In this document: positions 31,145 through 41,593 of the stretch, in pieces
Numbering within the stretch: the first letter of the stretch is position 1
Layout of the letters: each line of letters begins with the position of its first letter
Position numbers and translations under genes: made by a program
Notes under the pieces: model-generated
Databases searched by the model: none
What the model was told of the DNA's origin: nothing
The model's input: only the letters and a program-made list of their open reading frames with translations
Source: Exophiala sp. HKRS030
Taxonomy: Eukaryota; Ascomycota; Eurotiomycetes; Chaetothyriales; Herpotrichiellaceae
DNA length: 64,000 nucleotides
NCBI GenBank assembly: GCA_023897205.1
Contig: JAHWDD010000007.1
Span: forward strand, 1,736,001 to 1,800,000
Direction: 5' to 3'

Positions 31145-34132
31145 TCAGTACGCGACCGGGTCAATGTAGCTGGTTTCGCCCACTGCCCTCTTCACGACAA
31201 GCACAAGTTCATCCATGCTCCCGAGGAATTGCGTGAAGGCAGAGAGGGCCGAAAGATACCTGCGAGTCTCCCTCTTCTCGAGCACGCTGTGGTCCATCTT
31301 GCCGAGATTCGTGCCCATTTCCCTCAGCCTGTTCTCCATCCTCGCGAGTGCCTTTTCCATCAGCGGTACGGGCAGAACCGTGGGAAGTGGTTTCCCGTTC
31401 TTCAACCCGTGTTGCGCGATGGTCAGCACGGCCATGACGTTGGCCACATTCTGCTCTTCTGCCGCCCCAGTGTCACCGAAGAAGCGTTCTTTGGCGTCGG
31501 CGGGGAGCGAGTTGACGTACATGATCAGCTGGGTGATGTACTGGTTTAGATTCATGCAAAGGTGGCACACCAGCCCGAGGGTGTTTGAATCGATCGTGGA
31601 CGTGGAGAACTCGAGTCTGGTCAATTTGACGCCCGATTCGGCCGGGACCAAGATCTCGCCCAGGCCGACTGCCATCTTTTCGGCGATCTCTTTGATGGTG
31701 GACGGGGAATGGACCGAGGCTTTGCAGCCGACGAAGAGCGCGTACTGGTCCTTGACGGTACCCAGGGCGTTCAGGAGCAGTTCGCGGTAGTGGCGGTTCG
31801 CGGACGGGGGCCGGGGGAGCAGAGTCACCAACGTGGCGGCTGTGAAACCGATAATCACGAGGAGCATCCGCCGCCAGAACACCTCGTATCCCACCCCGGG
31901 GTTGCCAAATCTCGGCATGTGCGTGTCCACCCAACTGTACGCGACGACCAGGTAGACCGTCGCGGTGGTGATCATGATGGCCTGTAGAAACACCGGTTTG
32001 GTGAATAGTCTCAGCCACATGGCGACGACAATGGCCGGGGCCAGGATCGCAGCCATGCCGTAAGGATTGCCTGGGCCATCTCCGGCACCGATGTACCAGG
32101 CAGCCAACCCGATGATGGCTCCCAGGACTGTGCCACAAAGCCGAAGGATGAGACCGAACAAGAAATCTGCCGTGTACGGGGCGAGAGCGAACTGTCCCAT
32201 GATCAGACCCCATATCCCCTTTTCACGGTAAAAGAAGCCCGCGGTGTGTTTATTGGCGGCGATGGCCCCGAGGGCCATTGTAAGGATCAGCATCCTCAGG
32301 GCGTATACTCCTTCGGTACTGCTCAACCAGCCTACCACGGCTATCGTCAGCCTGGCGACCCCACTTCGTCGTCGTCCTCCTCGTGGCTTGACGACGTTCG
32401 AACTTGTCAGCTCCACGCTCAACGCAGGCGGTTCGTTGTCGATAGGACTCTGTTTCGTGGTGGATCCTTCTCCTCGTTCGGTCACAGTCTGGATGCGGTT
32501 GAGTTGAGGGTCCAGTTCGTCACTTCCCGCGTCGGTGGCAAGCACCCAGGGTATCACGTCCTTCAGACTGCCTGGCATCCAAAGCTTGGTCTTGATCCTT
32601 TCATGTTCTAGTGTTCTGACGCGACCAAGCAGCGACTGTACCGAATCCGCGAAGTGGATCAATCTTTCTTCCAATACAAGGACGCGCACAAGACCGGCCA
32701 AGGAATGAGTCGATTTCGAGGAAAGTCCTGCATTTGGGCCGGTCGATTGTGAATGTTGAGCGTACCTTGACCAGAGACTCGAGGCCACTTCGGCGACAAA
32801 CTTATCCTTGTGAAGTTGCAGCTCTCTCAGCACCCCGTCATAAGTATGACGTCTCTTTTCGCAATCAGCCTGGGCCAATTTCATGGACCACCTTTTTCGG
32901 TTGCACTCTCTGATACCCTCTCCGACACATTCAAGTGCCTGCTGAGCGGTCTGCAGCAAGTTTCTGGACGAAACCGCGAAATCCTTCAATGAATCTTCTA
33001 TAATCGATTTGTCTCTTTCATCACGGAAGTTTCTCCGCAGATCCAAAGTTCTCATAAGCTGATATTCTCCCGAGACTTCATGCTTTTCAAGAGCTCCGTG
33101 TATCTGTTCTGCAAGTTGGAGTAGTTCATCGTCTTTTAATCTGAATTCTTGGACCCCGATTTGAATATGCAGAAGAGAAAGAAAAGATAGTAGTAATTGC
33201 CGAACGGGGTCACGGAGCGATTTGATGTCACCGGCGCTCCACCTGCAGAAGGATACGTCCAAGGCCAAAAATTTGAGCTTCAGATCCAACCCACCGTACG
33301 TCTGAACGAGGTTCGCCTTGGTTTGCTTCAGTCGGGCTAAATCCATGGTCATGCTGGGCGTTGCGAAGTGTATGGAGCACGCCTCGATGAATTTGTGCAT
33401 GGGGGGCAGCATTTTCTCCATATCATCCAGCACCAGATGTGACGTGGATTTGGGAAACAGCAGAACATTGCAGATCAGGCTGAGCGCCACGCCTATGGAG
33501 GCAGGGATGACAAGTGTTCGAGCCAAGGTTCCGTTGAATGTCGGCAGCAATGGACCAACTGTGAGGAAAGTGTCGCTGATGATGATCCCAAAAAGTGACA
33601 CCAAGGTCAGTTTAGGTGCGGCCACACGCAATCGGGCGATCAGATAGACGAACAGGCCGATCATGCAGAAATAGGTGATGGTCACTCTTGTGTCGAGCAT
33701 GTATCCTTCGAAAATGGCAACTTGCAGGAAAGTGCTGGGCGAATTTGGTGGGATGGATTCCTGTAGCGTTTGGTACTGGCGCTGTAGATCTGCCGCCGGT
33801 CGTGTTGAAAGAGCGGCCTTCATAGAGATGACTCCCCAAGCCCAGGCTAGACACATGCCGACCAGGACCGTAAGACCGGCCGCCAGTCCCATGAACACAA
33901 CACCCGATGGCGGCGCAATAATGATGACGACGACACCGAAAAATGTCGCCTGTCCGATTACCCTCAGGGCCGGATTGATGAGGATCAAGAGAGTCATGAC
34001 CCATGCCGCAACGCAGCATTTGAACAGGGTTTTCAGGTCTGCTTGGTTGAAGTGATCCAACCACTCCGGCAGCCTGTTTCTCCTCTTCCCAGGCGGTGTG
34101 AAGAAATCGTTCACCTCGCTCATCTCGTCCAT
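31145..34132 (-). CDS. BRE4-like membrane transporter (ArAE/FUSC-type, DUF2421)
   Basis: A single exon encodes 995 residues from the ATG at 34132. The frame is open 39 nt further upstream, but only with a GTG. The architecture is that of the fungal brefeldin-sensitivity (BRE4) group: an N-terminal aromatic-acid-exporter-like 6-TM unit (ATFFGVVVIIIAPPSGVVFMG and later helices), a soluble middle region rich in charge, and a second 6-TM block (GFFYREKGIWGLIMGQFALAPYTADFLFG onward), followed by a DUF2421-like C-terminal domain. It is probably an efflux or organellar transporter. The substrate is unknown. A possible upstream 5' exon cannot be excluded. Confidence 0.88.
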   Translation of the reverse strand: MDEMSEVNDFFTPPGKRRNRLPEWLDHFNQADLKTLFKCCVAAWVMTLLILINPALRVIGQATFFGVVVIIIAPPSGVVFMGLAAGLTVLVGMCLAWAWGVISMKAALSTRPAADLQRQYQTLQESIPPNSPSTFLQVAIFEGYMLDTRVTITYFCMIGLFVYLIARLRVAAPKLTLVSLFGIIISDTFLTVGPLLPTFNGTLARTLVIPASIGVALSLICNVLLFPKSTSHLVLDDMEKMLPPMHKFIEACSIHFATPSMTMDLARLKQTKANLVQTYGGLDLKLKFLALDVSFCRWSAGDIKSLRDPVRQLLLSFLSLLHIQIGVQEFRLKDDELLQLAEQIHGALEKHEVSGEYQLMRTLDLRRNFRDERDKSIIEDSLKDFAVSSRNLLQTAQQALECVGEGIRECNRKRWSMKLAQADCEKRRHTYDGVLRELQLHKDKFVAEVASSLWSRYAQHSQSTGPNAGLSSKSTHSLAGLVRVLVLEERLIHFADSVQSLLGRVRTLEHERIKTKLWMPGSLKDVIPWVLATDAGSDELDPQLNRIQTVTERGEGSTTKQSPIDNEPPALSVELTSSNVVKPRGGRRRSGVARLTIAVVGWLSSTEGVYALRMLILTMALGAIAANKHTAGFFYREKGIWGLIMGQFALAPYTADFLFGLILRLCGTVLGAIIGLAAWYIGAGDGPGNPYGMAAILAPAIVVAMWLRLFTKPVFLQAIMITTATVYLVVAYSWVDTHMPRFGNPGVGYEVFWRRMLLVIIGFTAATLVTLLPRPPSANRHYRELLLNALGTVKDQYALFVGCKASVHSPSTIKEIAEKMAVGLGEILVPAESGVKLTRLEFSTSTIDSNTLGLVCHLCMNLNQYITQLIMYVNSLPADAKERFFGDTGAAEEQNVANVMAVLTIAQHGLKNGKPLPTVLPVPLMEKALARMENRLREMGTNLGKMDHSVLEKRETRRYLSALSAFTQFLGSMDELVLVVKRAVGETSYIDPVAY

Positions 34133-34251
34133 CGTCGCGGACCGGGCTGCGTCGCTGAAAACGGGTCCCACAGCGTGCTTGAAGGAGTATGCAGACTAGA
34201 TTAGTACCAATGGAGACATTCTCGTCTTAAGAGCCACGGCACGCTATCAAG

Positions 34252-34260
34252 TACTCCGTA
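34252..34260. repeat. TACTCCGTA dispersed motif
   Basis: This is an exact copy, near the BRE4-like gene's side of the divergent promoter. Confidence 0.7.
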
Positions 34261-34695
34261 CTGTGGTAGTAACTGACAGAAAAATTACAAACACATCTTC
34301 TGTAATCTCAAGAGGAGCTCGCACTCGGAGGGCTGAGTGGACAGTCCGCGGACCGGTGAGTGCATTGCCCATCCGTCCTCCGTACGGGATCTTGTTTTGG
34401 GTCCATGCGCAGAACGACTCCGAGTCGACAATCACCACAAGCCGAGCCATGATTTGTCAATAAATTGAATTTTGGGTTTGAATTTGAACGTCGGCGCAGA
34501 AACTGACCATAGCACCAAACACGGCGCTCGACTCAGAGCACCTCGTTATCATTGGCAGCGGTAATATCAGAGAACTATGCAAGGCTGCCACGTGACCGAA
34601 CACTGGAGTGGACAGCCAGCCCCAGAGGCCATGTGTGCATGTTTATGCATTGGCATAAGTTTCATAGATCTCGGGTTGTGCACATCAGAAGTAAG

Positions 34696-34704
34696 TACGG
34701 AGTA
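34696..34704. repeat. TACGGAGTA dispersed motif
   Basis: This is an exact copy, about 180 bp before the ATG of the plus-strand MFS gene. Confidence 0.7.
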
Positions 34705-34882
34705 TGAGTACCTGCAAGCACGAGATGCCGGTCTCTTCTCTTGAAAGGAAGAATCGAAGCTACTCCTCGATGCTCTTTCCCTCCTGCGCCTCCTTTCATG
34801 CTACATATGGAGTCAATGACCTCTTCCAAGTGTTTTCGCTACTTCTATTAGCGACTCCGGCTCGTCAAAGCTCGTCTTCGCT

Positions 34883-36668
34883 ATGGCAGACCCCTTAGCC
34901 AACAATGAAAAAAATACCCGAGATTCGTCTCGTTCCGATCCGAGCATTGACGCAGAAAAGGGCTCCGAAAAGCCAGGCAGGTCCGATTCGTCGAATGAAA
35001 GCCGCCGCAGCGATCCTGCCATTCAGCCTCTGCAGTTCGACGCAAACCGTGACTATGAGACGCACGAGCTCCGAGAAGAGATTCCAGTATTGGAGAGAAT
35101 CTACAGCACACGCAGCGAAGTCAGCAGGATCCAGAATCAACCACCAGAATTACCACTGACAGATCTCGATCATGGTATTGTTGGGTGGGAAGGGCCAGAC
35201 GACCCCGAGAATCCGCTGAATTTCGCATGGCGGCGAAAAATGTTGCTGCTGCTCTTGACGTCCGCAATGTCTTTTGTTTCTCCCTTGGCGTCAAGCATGT
35301 TCGCTCCCGCAGCCGGATTTATGGCGAGAGAGTTTGATGTAAAACAGCAGACCCTCCTTGCATTCAGCGTGAGTGTTTATGTTCTTGGATACGCGGTAAG
35401 TTCACCATCTTGGGAGTCTGGCAGATCAATGGGAAACCCAGTGTGTGCACCACACTCTTACGGACGGTCTTTGCTGACCTGAACCCTAGTTCGGCCCCTT
35501 GGTGCTCGCACCCATGAGTGAGATATGCGGGCGACGGATCGTGCTAACCTGCACGAATATCTTCTTCGTCGCCTGGCAGATCGGTTGCGCTCGTGCCCCC
35601 AACATCGGTCTCCTGGTCTTCTCTCGGTTCATGGCCGGCATTGGCGGATCGGGGTGCCTGACTGTGGGCGCAGGTCTTATCGCTGATATGTTTCCGGTCG
35701 CCCAACGCGGTATGGCAACGTCCATTTGGAGCGCCGGTCCGCTCTTTGGTCCAGTGGTAGGGCCGATCTGTGGCGGCTTCATCGCCCAACAAGCCGGGTG
35801 GCGATGGGTCTTCTGGGTTTTGTTAATCGCCGGTGGCGTGGCCACGGTCGGCATCGAGCTACTCAACAAAGAGACATATGCCCGAGTCTTGATCCGCTGG
35901 AAGACACAGCGACTAGCCAAAGAGCTCGGCCGTAACGACCTGATCAGCTGGTATGACCGAGAGACCGGTCCCGTCAGCCCTCAGCATGCTCTCCGCATAG
36001 GGATGCTCCGGCCCTTGCAAATGCTCGTCAAGTCTCCGATCGTCTTCGTCTTGTCTCTGTACATGTCGATTGCCTACGGTCTGATGTATCTGCTCTTCAC
36101 CACGATCACAGAGGTCTTCGAAGGCCAGTATAAGTGGTCTCCTCAAATGACCGGTCTGGCTTACCTCGGACTCGGCATCGGTTTCTTCATTGGGGCGGCT
36201 ATAGTCGCTTTAAGCTCAGATCGCATGGTCGTGAGGTTGATGGAACGCAATGGGGGCGAATTCCAGCCGGAAATGCGAATGCCGCTGATGATCTTCTTCG
36301 CCTGTTTTATTCCAATCAGCTTCTTCTGGTACGGCTGGGCGGCGGACAAGAAGGTACAATGGATCGTGCCCATCATCGGACTGGCCCCTTTCGGCTTCGG
36401 AATGATTGGTATCTTTTTACCCATTCAAACTTATCTGATCGACTGTTACCCCACATACGCTGCATCCGCTGTAGCGACCCTTACCGCTACTCGATCACTT
36501 GTGGGCGCCGTCCTCCCTCTCGCTGGGTCTCCGATGTACAAATCCCTGACTTTGGGCTGGGGCAACTCACTCTTGGGCTTTATTGCCCTGGCCTGCATCC
36601 CGATCCCGTTGGTCTTGGAAAGGTTTGGAAAGCGAATCCGAGAGAAATCAACGTTGAAGCTAGGCTGA
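34883..36668 (+). CDS. MFS transporter, DHA1 polyamine/drug type
   Basis: Two exons (34883-35395 and 35490-36668) encode 563 residues. The N-terminal 110 residues are an acidic, Ser-rich cytosolic tail. WEGPDDPENPLNFAWRRK marks the fungal DHA1 group just before TM1. Helix 4 has the LGYA/FGPLVLAPMSEICGRR motif, which intron 1 interrupts exactly at A/F. Antiporter motif C is visible as GPLFGPVVGPICGGFIA. The second half begins near IGMLRPLQMLVKSP. The protein should have twelve helices and export small molecules across the plasma membrane. The substrate is not readable. The gene is divergent from a BRE4-like transporter. Confidence 0.92.
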
Positions 36669-36921
36669 GCTGAAGCCTGCGATTCACGGAGACGTCGTCT
36701 GGGAAAGGGCATACCTCAATCTCTTAATTTTAGACTCTCTGGACGGATTAGTCGGGAACGTTGCCCCTCTGTTCATATGTTTCTGAGTGAATAAGCCCCT
36801 CGCAGACTAAACTCCAATGAATCTCGACGATGAAGACATAAGGAAGGAGCCTCTGAAAGTATCGCTGGTGTAGTATAGTTAGTGGATAAATTCAGACTTA
36901 TCGCTCGTCTATAGTGGCGTT

Positions 36922-37454
36922 TCAGAAATCGTCGCGCGTCAGAGCATTGTCCTGCTGCAGAGGATCGTCGTGGAGCCGAGCAAGCAGATCGAGCATGCGC
37001 GAGGGTGAGTCTAGAAACAGAATGGCCGCAGGAGGTGTGGACTGATGAGAAGATAATGACAGTTCCCAATGAGAGTATGCAATTATGTAGCGGAGAGGAA
37101 AAAAGGACCGACTTGAGAGAACGATCGACGAAAGACGTGAGCGCACCATCGACACGTGATAAGTCACGTGAGTCATCCTTGAGGTAGAGTAGAAGGTGGA
37201 CCACTGCACGTGTCAATAGGAAGGGAGCCAGTCGGTCCTCGTCCTCGTACTCGTAGTGCACGACGATGCGAATAGTGCCCCATGTTTCATAATGTCATGA
37301 TATGTTTGGATGCCACTGACGCCGAGAACCACTGTGGCGGTGCCAGCTCTACTCGTGGTGCATGTACAATGATATCATTCTGTATCAATCTGAAGTTTGT
37401 GCCATGTGAAATGCGGCAAGAAGTTGGCAGCATCGGGGAGGACACTTCGTCCAT
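36922..37454 (-). other. Doubtful small coding candidate with an apparent +1 frame change
   Basis: On the minus strand an ATG at 37454 opens 55 codons ending at a TGA (37287-37289). A second frame, one base later, is open from 37294 downstream (ETWGTIRIVV, DRLAPFLLTRAVVHLLLYL). A third open piece (PPAAILFLDSPSRMLDLLARL, ending near 36922) could be joined through a weak GTCCTT donor and a CATCAG acceptor. The combined peptide looks protein-like. However, the YEYEDED part arises from a simple TACGAG-type repeat, and the region overlaps a cluster of promoter sites. I recognise no family. It could be a real small gene, a pseudogene or chance. Confidence 0.2.
37153..37175. promoter_or_regulatory. 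Clustered E-box, GATA and AP-1/Gcn4-like sites
   Basis: In 23 bp there are two CACGTG boxes (37153-37158 and 37165-37170), a GATAAG (37158-37163) and a TGAGTCA (37169-37175), partly overlapping. They lie about 540 bp upstream of the alpha-amylase ATG. The motifs are those of bHLH, GATA and bZIP factors; binding is inferred. Confidence 0.5.
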
Positions 37455-37714
37455 CTGCAGAAGACATGTGTATATATGTATGTACGCAGGTCGCCCACGG
37501 TGTCACAACTGGACACAGCAAAGACTACTCGTAGACTTGTTATTTCCTCTGTCTAGTCATTTTTCTCGCATAGAGTATCCTTTTTGGTTTAGATTCCCTT
37601 CTTTTTGGTCCAGGGCCACTCCTGTCCTCTGGAGCCTGCGAGATTTCATACTGCCAACATATACACCGGTTTTACGAGGTATCAGGCTGCAGCCGGTGTT
37701 ACGCAACTCCAACG

Positions 37715-39241
37715 ATGGCCAAAACCCCAGAGAACTACTGCTTGCTGCAAGGTTTCGAGTGGAACGTGCCGGCAGACCAAAAACACTGGATCCGACTACG
37801 AACCGCACTGCAGAGCCTCAAGGACATCGGCATCGACAACGTCTGGCTCCCGCCGGCCTGTAAAGGCCAAGGCGGGTCGCAGGCCAACGGCTACGACATC
37901 TACGATCTCTACGACGTGGGCGAATTCGACCAAAAGGGAGGCAAGCCGACGAAATGGGGCCCGCGCTCCGACCTCGACGCGTTGGTGGCGCACGCCCAGG
38001 ACGTCGGTGTCGGCCTGTACTTTGACGCGGTGCTGAACCACAAGGCCGGGGCGGACCGGCAGGAGAAGTGCCGCGTGATCGAAGTCGACCAGGGCGACCG
38101 GACCCAGGAGGTCGGCGAGCCGTTTGAGATTTCGGCGTGGTTGGGCTTCGACTTCCCCGGCCGAGGGGACACGTACTCGTCCCAAAAGTACCACTGGGAG
38201 CACTTCTCGGGGACCGACTACGACGCCGGGGCGGAGCGCACGGGCATCTTCCGCATCCTCGGCGACAACAAGCACTGGTCGCACTCGGTGGGCGACGAGG
38301 ACGGCAACGCCGACTTCCTCATGTTCGCCGACGTCGACTACTCGCACCCCGAGGTCGAGCGGGACGTCACGCACTGGGGCGAGTGGGTGGTGCGCGAGTT
38401 CAAGCTCGCCGGCTTCCGCTTCGACGCGTGCCAGCACTTCAGCGAGCGCTTCACCAACGAGTTCGTCGCCAACCTGGAGCGCCGGTTCGGGAAGAACTCA
38501 CTCTTCCTCGTCGGCGAGTTCTGGTCCGGCGACGTCGACGAGATGCTCAAGTACCTCGACGATATGGACCACAAGTTCTCCCTGTACGACTCGCCGCTGC
38601 TGAACACGTTTTCGCGCCTGTCCACGACCGAGTCGGCCGACCTGCGCGGGGTCTTTGACGGGAGCCTGGCCCAGGCCCGGCCCGAGAGCGCCGTCACCGT
38701 GGTCATGAACCACGACACCCAGCCCGGACAGACGGTCGCGACGCGCATCGAGGGCTTCTTCAAGCCCATTGCCTACGCGCTGATCCTGCTGCGGAACACG
38801 GGCTACCCGTGTGTGTTTTACGGGGATCTGTACGGGATGAAGGGCGACCACGAGGAGCCGCCGTCGTGCGGTGATAGACTGCCTCACCTGGTGCTGGCGA
38901 GGAAGCTGTTCGCGTACGGCGAGCAGGATGACTACTTTGACGACGCGAATTGTCTGGGCTTTGTGCGCCGGGGGACAGAGGACAGGCCGGCGGGGTTGGC
39001 GTGTGTCTTGTCCAATGCCGGCCCAGGCCAGAAGCGCATGTTCGTGGGCAAAGAGCACAAGGGAGAGGTGTGGACGGATGTGCTGGGCTGGCAGACTGAC
39101 GAGGTCACGATTGACGACGAAGGACTCGGCGGCTTCATGTGTCCTGGAACCAGCGTGAGTGTGTGGGTGAATCGAGGCGCCGAGGGCAGGGACAAGATTG
39201 ATCATCTAGAGTTTGATTCTGACATCTACAGCATCGCGTGA
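37715..39241 (+). CDS. Intracellular alpha-amylase, GH13 (bacterial-type, subfamily 5-like)
   Basis: A single, GC-rich exon encodes 508 residues without a signal peptide, so the enzyme is probably cytosolic. It matches the fungal intracellular, bacterial-type alpha-amylases. The start LLQGFEWNVPADQKHW and NGYDIYDLYDVGEF are characteristic. The GH13 catalytic residues are visible: nucleophile Asp237 in GFRFDACQHF, acid Glu268 in LVGEFWSGD and Asp334 in MNHDTQP. Related enzymes in dimorphic fungi (for example Histoplasma AMY1) are needed for cell-wall alpha-(1,3)-glucan. I infer a similar role in alpha-glucan priming, but only by family. The promoter upstream carries a dense motif cluster. Confidence 0.93.
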   Translation: MAKTPENYCLLQGFEWNVPADQKHWIRLRTALQSLKDIGIDNVWLPPACKGQGGSQANGYDIYDLYDVGEFDQKGGKPTKWGPRSDLDALVAHAQDVGVGLYFDAVLNHKAGADRQEKCRVIEVDQGDRTQEVGEPFEISAWLGFDFPGRGDTYSSQKYHWEHFSGTDYDAGAERTGIFRILGDNKHWSHSVGDEDGNADFLMFADVDYSHPEVERDVTHWGEWVVREFKLAGFRFDACQHFSERFTNEFVANLERRFGKNSLFLVGEFWSGDVDEMLKYLDDMDHKFSLYDSPLLNTFSRLSTTESADLRGVFDGSLAQARPESAVTVVMNHDTQPGQTVATRIEGFFKPIAYALILLRNTGYPCVFYGDLYGMKGDHEEPPSCGDRLPHLVLARKLFAYGEQDDYFDDANCLGFVRRGTEDRPAGLACVLSNAGPGQKRMFVGKEHKGEVWTDVLGWQTDEVTIDDEGLGGFMCPGTSVSVWVNRGAEGRDKIDHLEFDSDIYSIA

Positions 39242-40231
39242 AAGGAGAAGACAAAGACCTGAATAGATTATTAGACAAAAGAGTGTGGGGTACGGATACA
39301 CTTGATATACCGGCAAGACTCTGGTGGTGTAGAATACAAACGACGCACTAAGTAGTCTCTCGGACTACATCGTTATCTTGAGGGTAATGCAAAGAAATTT
39401 CGTCGTCTAGTCCGTCTCTTTCTTCGCCGCCATGACCGGTGAGGCGGCTCGCGCGAGCCGGGATTGTGAAAGAGCGGCATCACCCTGTTTCCCGATCCGG
39501 GGTGAGGCGCGAGCAGTTCGACCATACCTTTGGCGCCATGGGGGATAGATACCAGGTATACAAGACAAGAGTAAGCTTATGCGATGGTTGAAAAAGCCAA
39601 ACACCAGTATCTCCAGTGGACCATCCTGCTTACCCCCCTGCACTTTTACGCAACCTGAAAAGCTGCCCACCTGAGCGAACATTTGCATACGAGGTCAGGT
39701 ATGTATCTATCTGTACGTAGTCGCTACTCCAGTGGCTAGCGAGGGCGCCGGCGCTGTCGATGAATTGCCTGAAAAAAGACAGTGTCAAAAGCTACTTAGC
39801 TACCTAGGTTTACCTTCTTCAGATCGCGTTACGTATTGCACAATTCTAGGCGTTCAGGCATCCCACACTGGCGCAGGAAACTTTAGTATGCCAGAACGAA
39901 TACGTTCCGTTGTTGCCGCCGGCATGATGCGACTTGAGACAAGAAACCAAAACGCTGACTAGAGCTTGTCCCACTAGTACATACCGTCCAACTCTCTCTT
40001 TAGGGCCCATGGTATCATGGTTTCGGCTCTCGCATGTGAGACGTTGATAGGATACATATACGCGCTGCAGATCAATAAATCTCCCACAGGTTTTCTTAAC
40101 GACAATGGAGGGGATGGTGGAGATGTGATGGCATATTCCGAATGATTTCGGCATCGTTCGATGTCACATAAAAGAGCCATGGGAATGCCGCCTGACATAG
40201 GAGGGCCTTTCAGATATATCTTCCATCAACA
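39242..40231. other. Intergenic upstream of the methyltransferase gene
   Basis: This is about 1 kb. On the minus strand near 39410-39550 there is a peptide (RTARASPRIGKQGDAALSQS, ending VMAAKKETD) that looks weakly coding, but no start or domain can be fixed. I see nothing else. Confidence 0.35.
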
Positions 40232-41593
40232 ATGGCTCCAGAGACAGCAAAGGATCAATATTTTCTGGGTCGCGATTTCGACGCCTCCGTTCGGTAAATA
40301 CGCTTGACCCTACACATCCTTCCTCCAAGTCTCGATGTATGAACTGACACGCCCATGCTAGGCTCTACGGTCAACACTTCTTGACCACAAAGCGAACAAA
40401 GTGGTTACTACATCCCAAGGTACAGCGCCTGGCTGAGAGATCGGGGGTGAAGATTGCCGACGTGGCGACCGGGAATGGGTACGTACCGGTTTCCCTCTTT
40501 TTTCATTGCACGTACCCAGAGCAGGTTCAGGTGGGCAGAAAGTTCAATCCGATTTTGATCGAACGAGAACGTCGCCCAGCAAGCTCTCATCCTCCTCGCT
40601 GAAAGAATAGTGTGCTGACGTACCTCAATGACAGAATCTGGGCGTCCGAACTCGCAGAACAACATCCCAATGCCACTATTGTAGGACTGGATATCTCCGA
40701 TAGACAGTACCCGCCAGCATGGACATGTCCAGAGAATATTTCTTTCGACTTGTACAATTGTCTTGAACCTCCGCCCGATAAGTTTGTTGGCACCTTTGAC
40801 ATAATACATATCCGCTTCCTTGCTGGTGGGCTCAGAGGTATAGACAACTTTGCGAAAGTTGTGCAGAATGTGGGATCCATGTTGAGTATGTTCCGAGTCT
40901 GTCTCTTGTAATGCAGTGTCGGGTCTGCTGTAAGTCGTCAATGAAGTCGTCAATGTGCTAACACTTCCATCTGTCATGGATAGAGCCAGGAGGATACCTT
41001 CAGTGGCAGGATGCAATGGCCCCAGGTTGGATACTCGTCGACAAGAGTCTCGAGATAGACGATTCGAAAACGGAGTTGGCAAACTTTGCCGAAGCGTTTG
41101 ACAGAGCCAGTGGTGGGCTCTTGCAAGGATCTCTCAACTATAAACTTGATGAGATATTTGAGACCAGCGGTTTGTTCGAAAAGGTGGAGACTGTTAATCC
41201 GGATCTTGTACCGAGACTATTGAGGTTAGTCACTTGTTTTCATATTCATGTCTTTGTTGGCCTGTGTTTCTTTCATACTCGGATGGTGGTAAGATACGAG
41301 TCACGAGCGAAGCACTGAACTACAACTCTACAACCCAACTATAAGTCGAGGTAGTCCAGGTAATTGAGGCATGCTGATGATGGTGGTTACTCAGGTACGA
41401 GACGGACTTTGCTATCAAGGTTTTTGGCGAGATCTCGGGGCAAGTCAGGGGTATGCTCACTGCAACGGGACGAATGACTGCTGAGAAGAGTCAAGAGTTG
41501 GATGAGAGTGAGCGCTTGTTTGCTGAATATCTGGCAAATGGTGGATTGATCGTATACAAGACTGCTGTCGTACTTGGGAGGAAGGCTGAGTGA
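40232..41593 (+). CDS. Class I SAM-dependent methyltransferase
   Basis: Five exons (40232-40293, 40362-40478, 40635-40885, 40984-41224, 41395-41593) join in frame to 289 residues. The Rossmann-type methyltransferase fold is clear. Motif I IADVATGNG is cut by intron 2. Motif II is VGLDISDRQYP, motif IV is FDIIHIRFLAGG and the KPGGYLQWQD segment spans intron 3. A C-terminal helical cap (TGRMTAEKSQELDESE) follows. The fungal LaeA-like and secondary-metabolite methyltransferases have similar cores, but no substrate can be read. There is no signal peptide. The 3' flank runs into the palindrome at 41758. Confidence 0.88.

Larger units (their letters stand above)
34133..34882. promoter_or_regulatory. 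Bidirectional promoter of two transporter genes
   Basis: This is 750 bp between divergent transporter genes. Two TACGGAGTA-type 9-mers (34252-34260 reverse and 34696-34704 forward) lie close to the two ends. A further CTCCGTAC is at about 34379. No gene is seen. Confidence 0.5.
36669..37714. other. Intergenic upstream of the amylase
   Basis: This is 1.05 kb that holds a dense cluster of transcription-factor-like sites at 37153-37175 and a doubtful minus-strand coding candidate at 36922-37454. Both are listed separately. The rest shows nothing specific. Confidence 0.5.

Noticed and set aside
31473..32213. 246-residue minus-strand frame with Arg/His-rich sequence inside the BRE4-like gene
   Set aside because: It is an out-of-frame shadow of the transporter reading frame.
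36922..37454. Ornithine-decarboxylase antizyme, suggested by the +1 geometry at a stop codon
   Set aside because: The downstream peptide has none of the conserved antizyme residues; only the frame geometry is similar.
37796..38437. Long minus-strand frame inside the amylase gene
   Set aside because: It is the GC-rich antisense shadow of a gene with all catalytic residues intact.
39407..39688. Small minus-strand gene ending VMAAKKETD
   Set aside because: The C-terminal part looks weakly coding, but no start, splice pattern or family could be fixed; it is mentioned only in the intergenic note.
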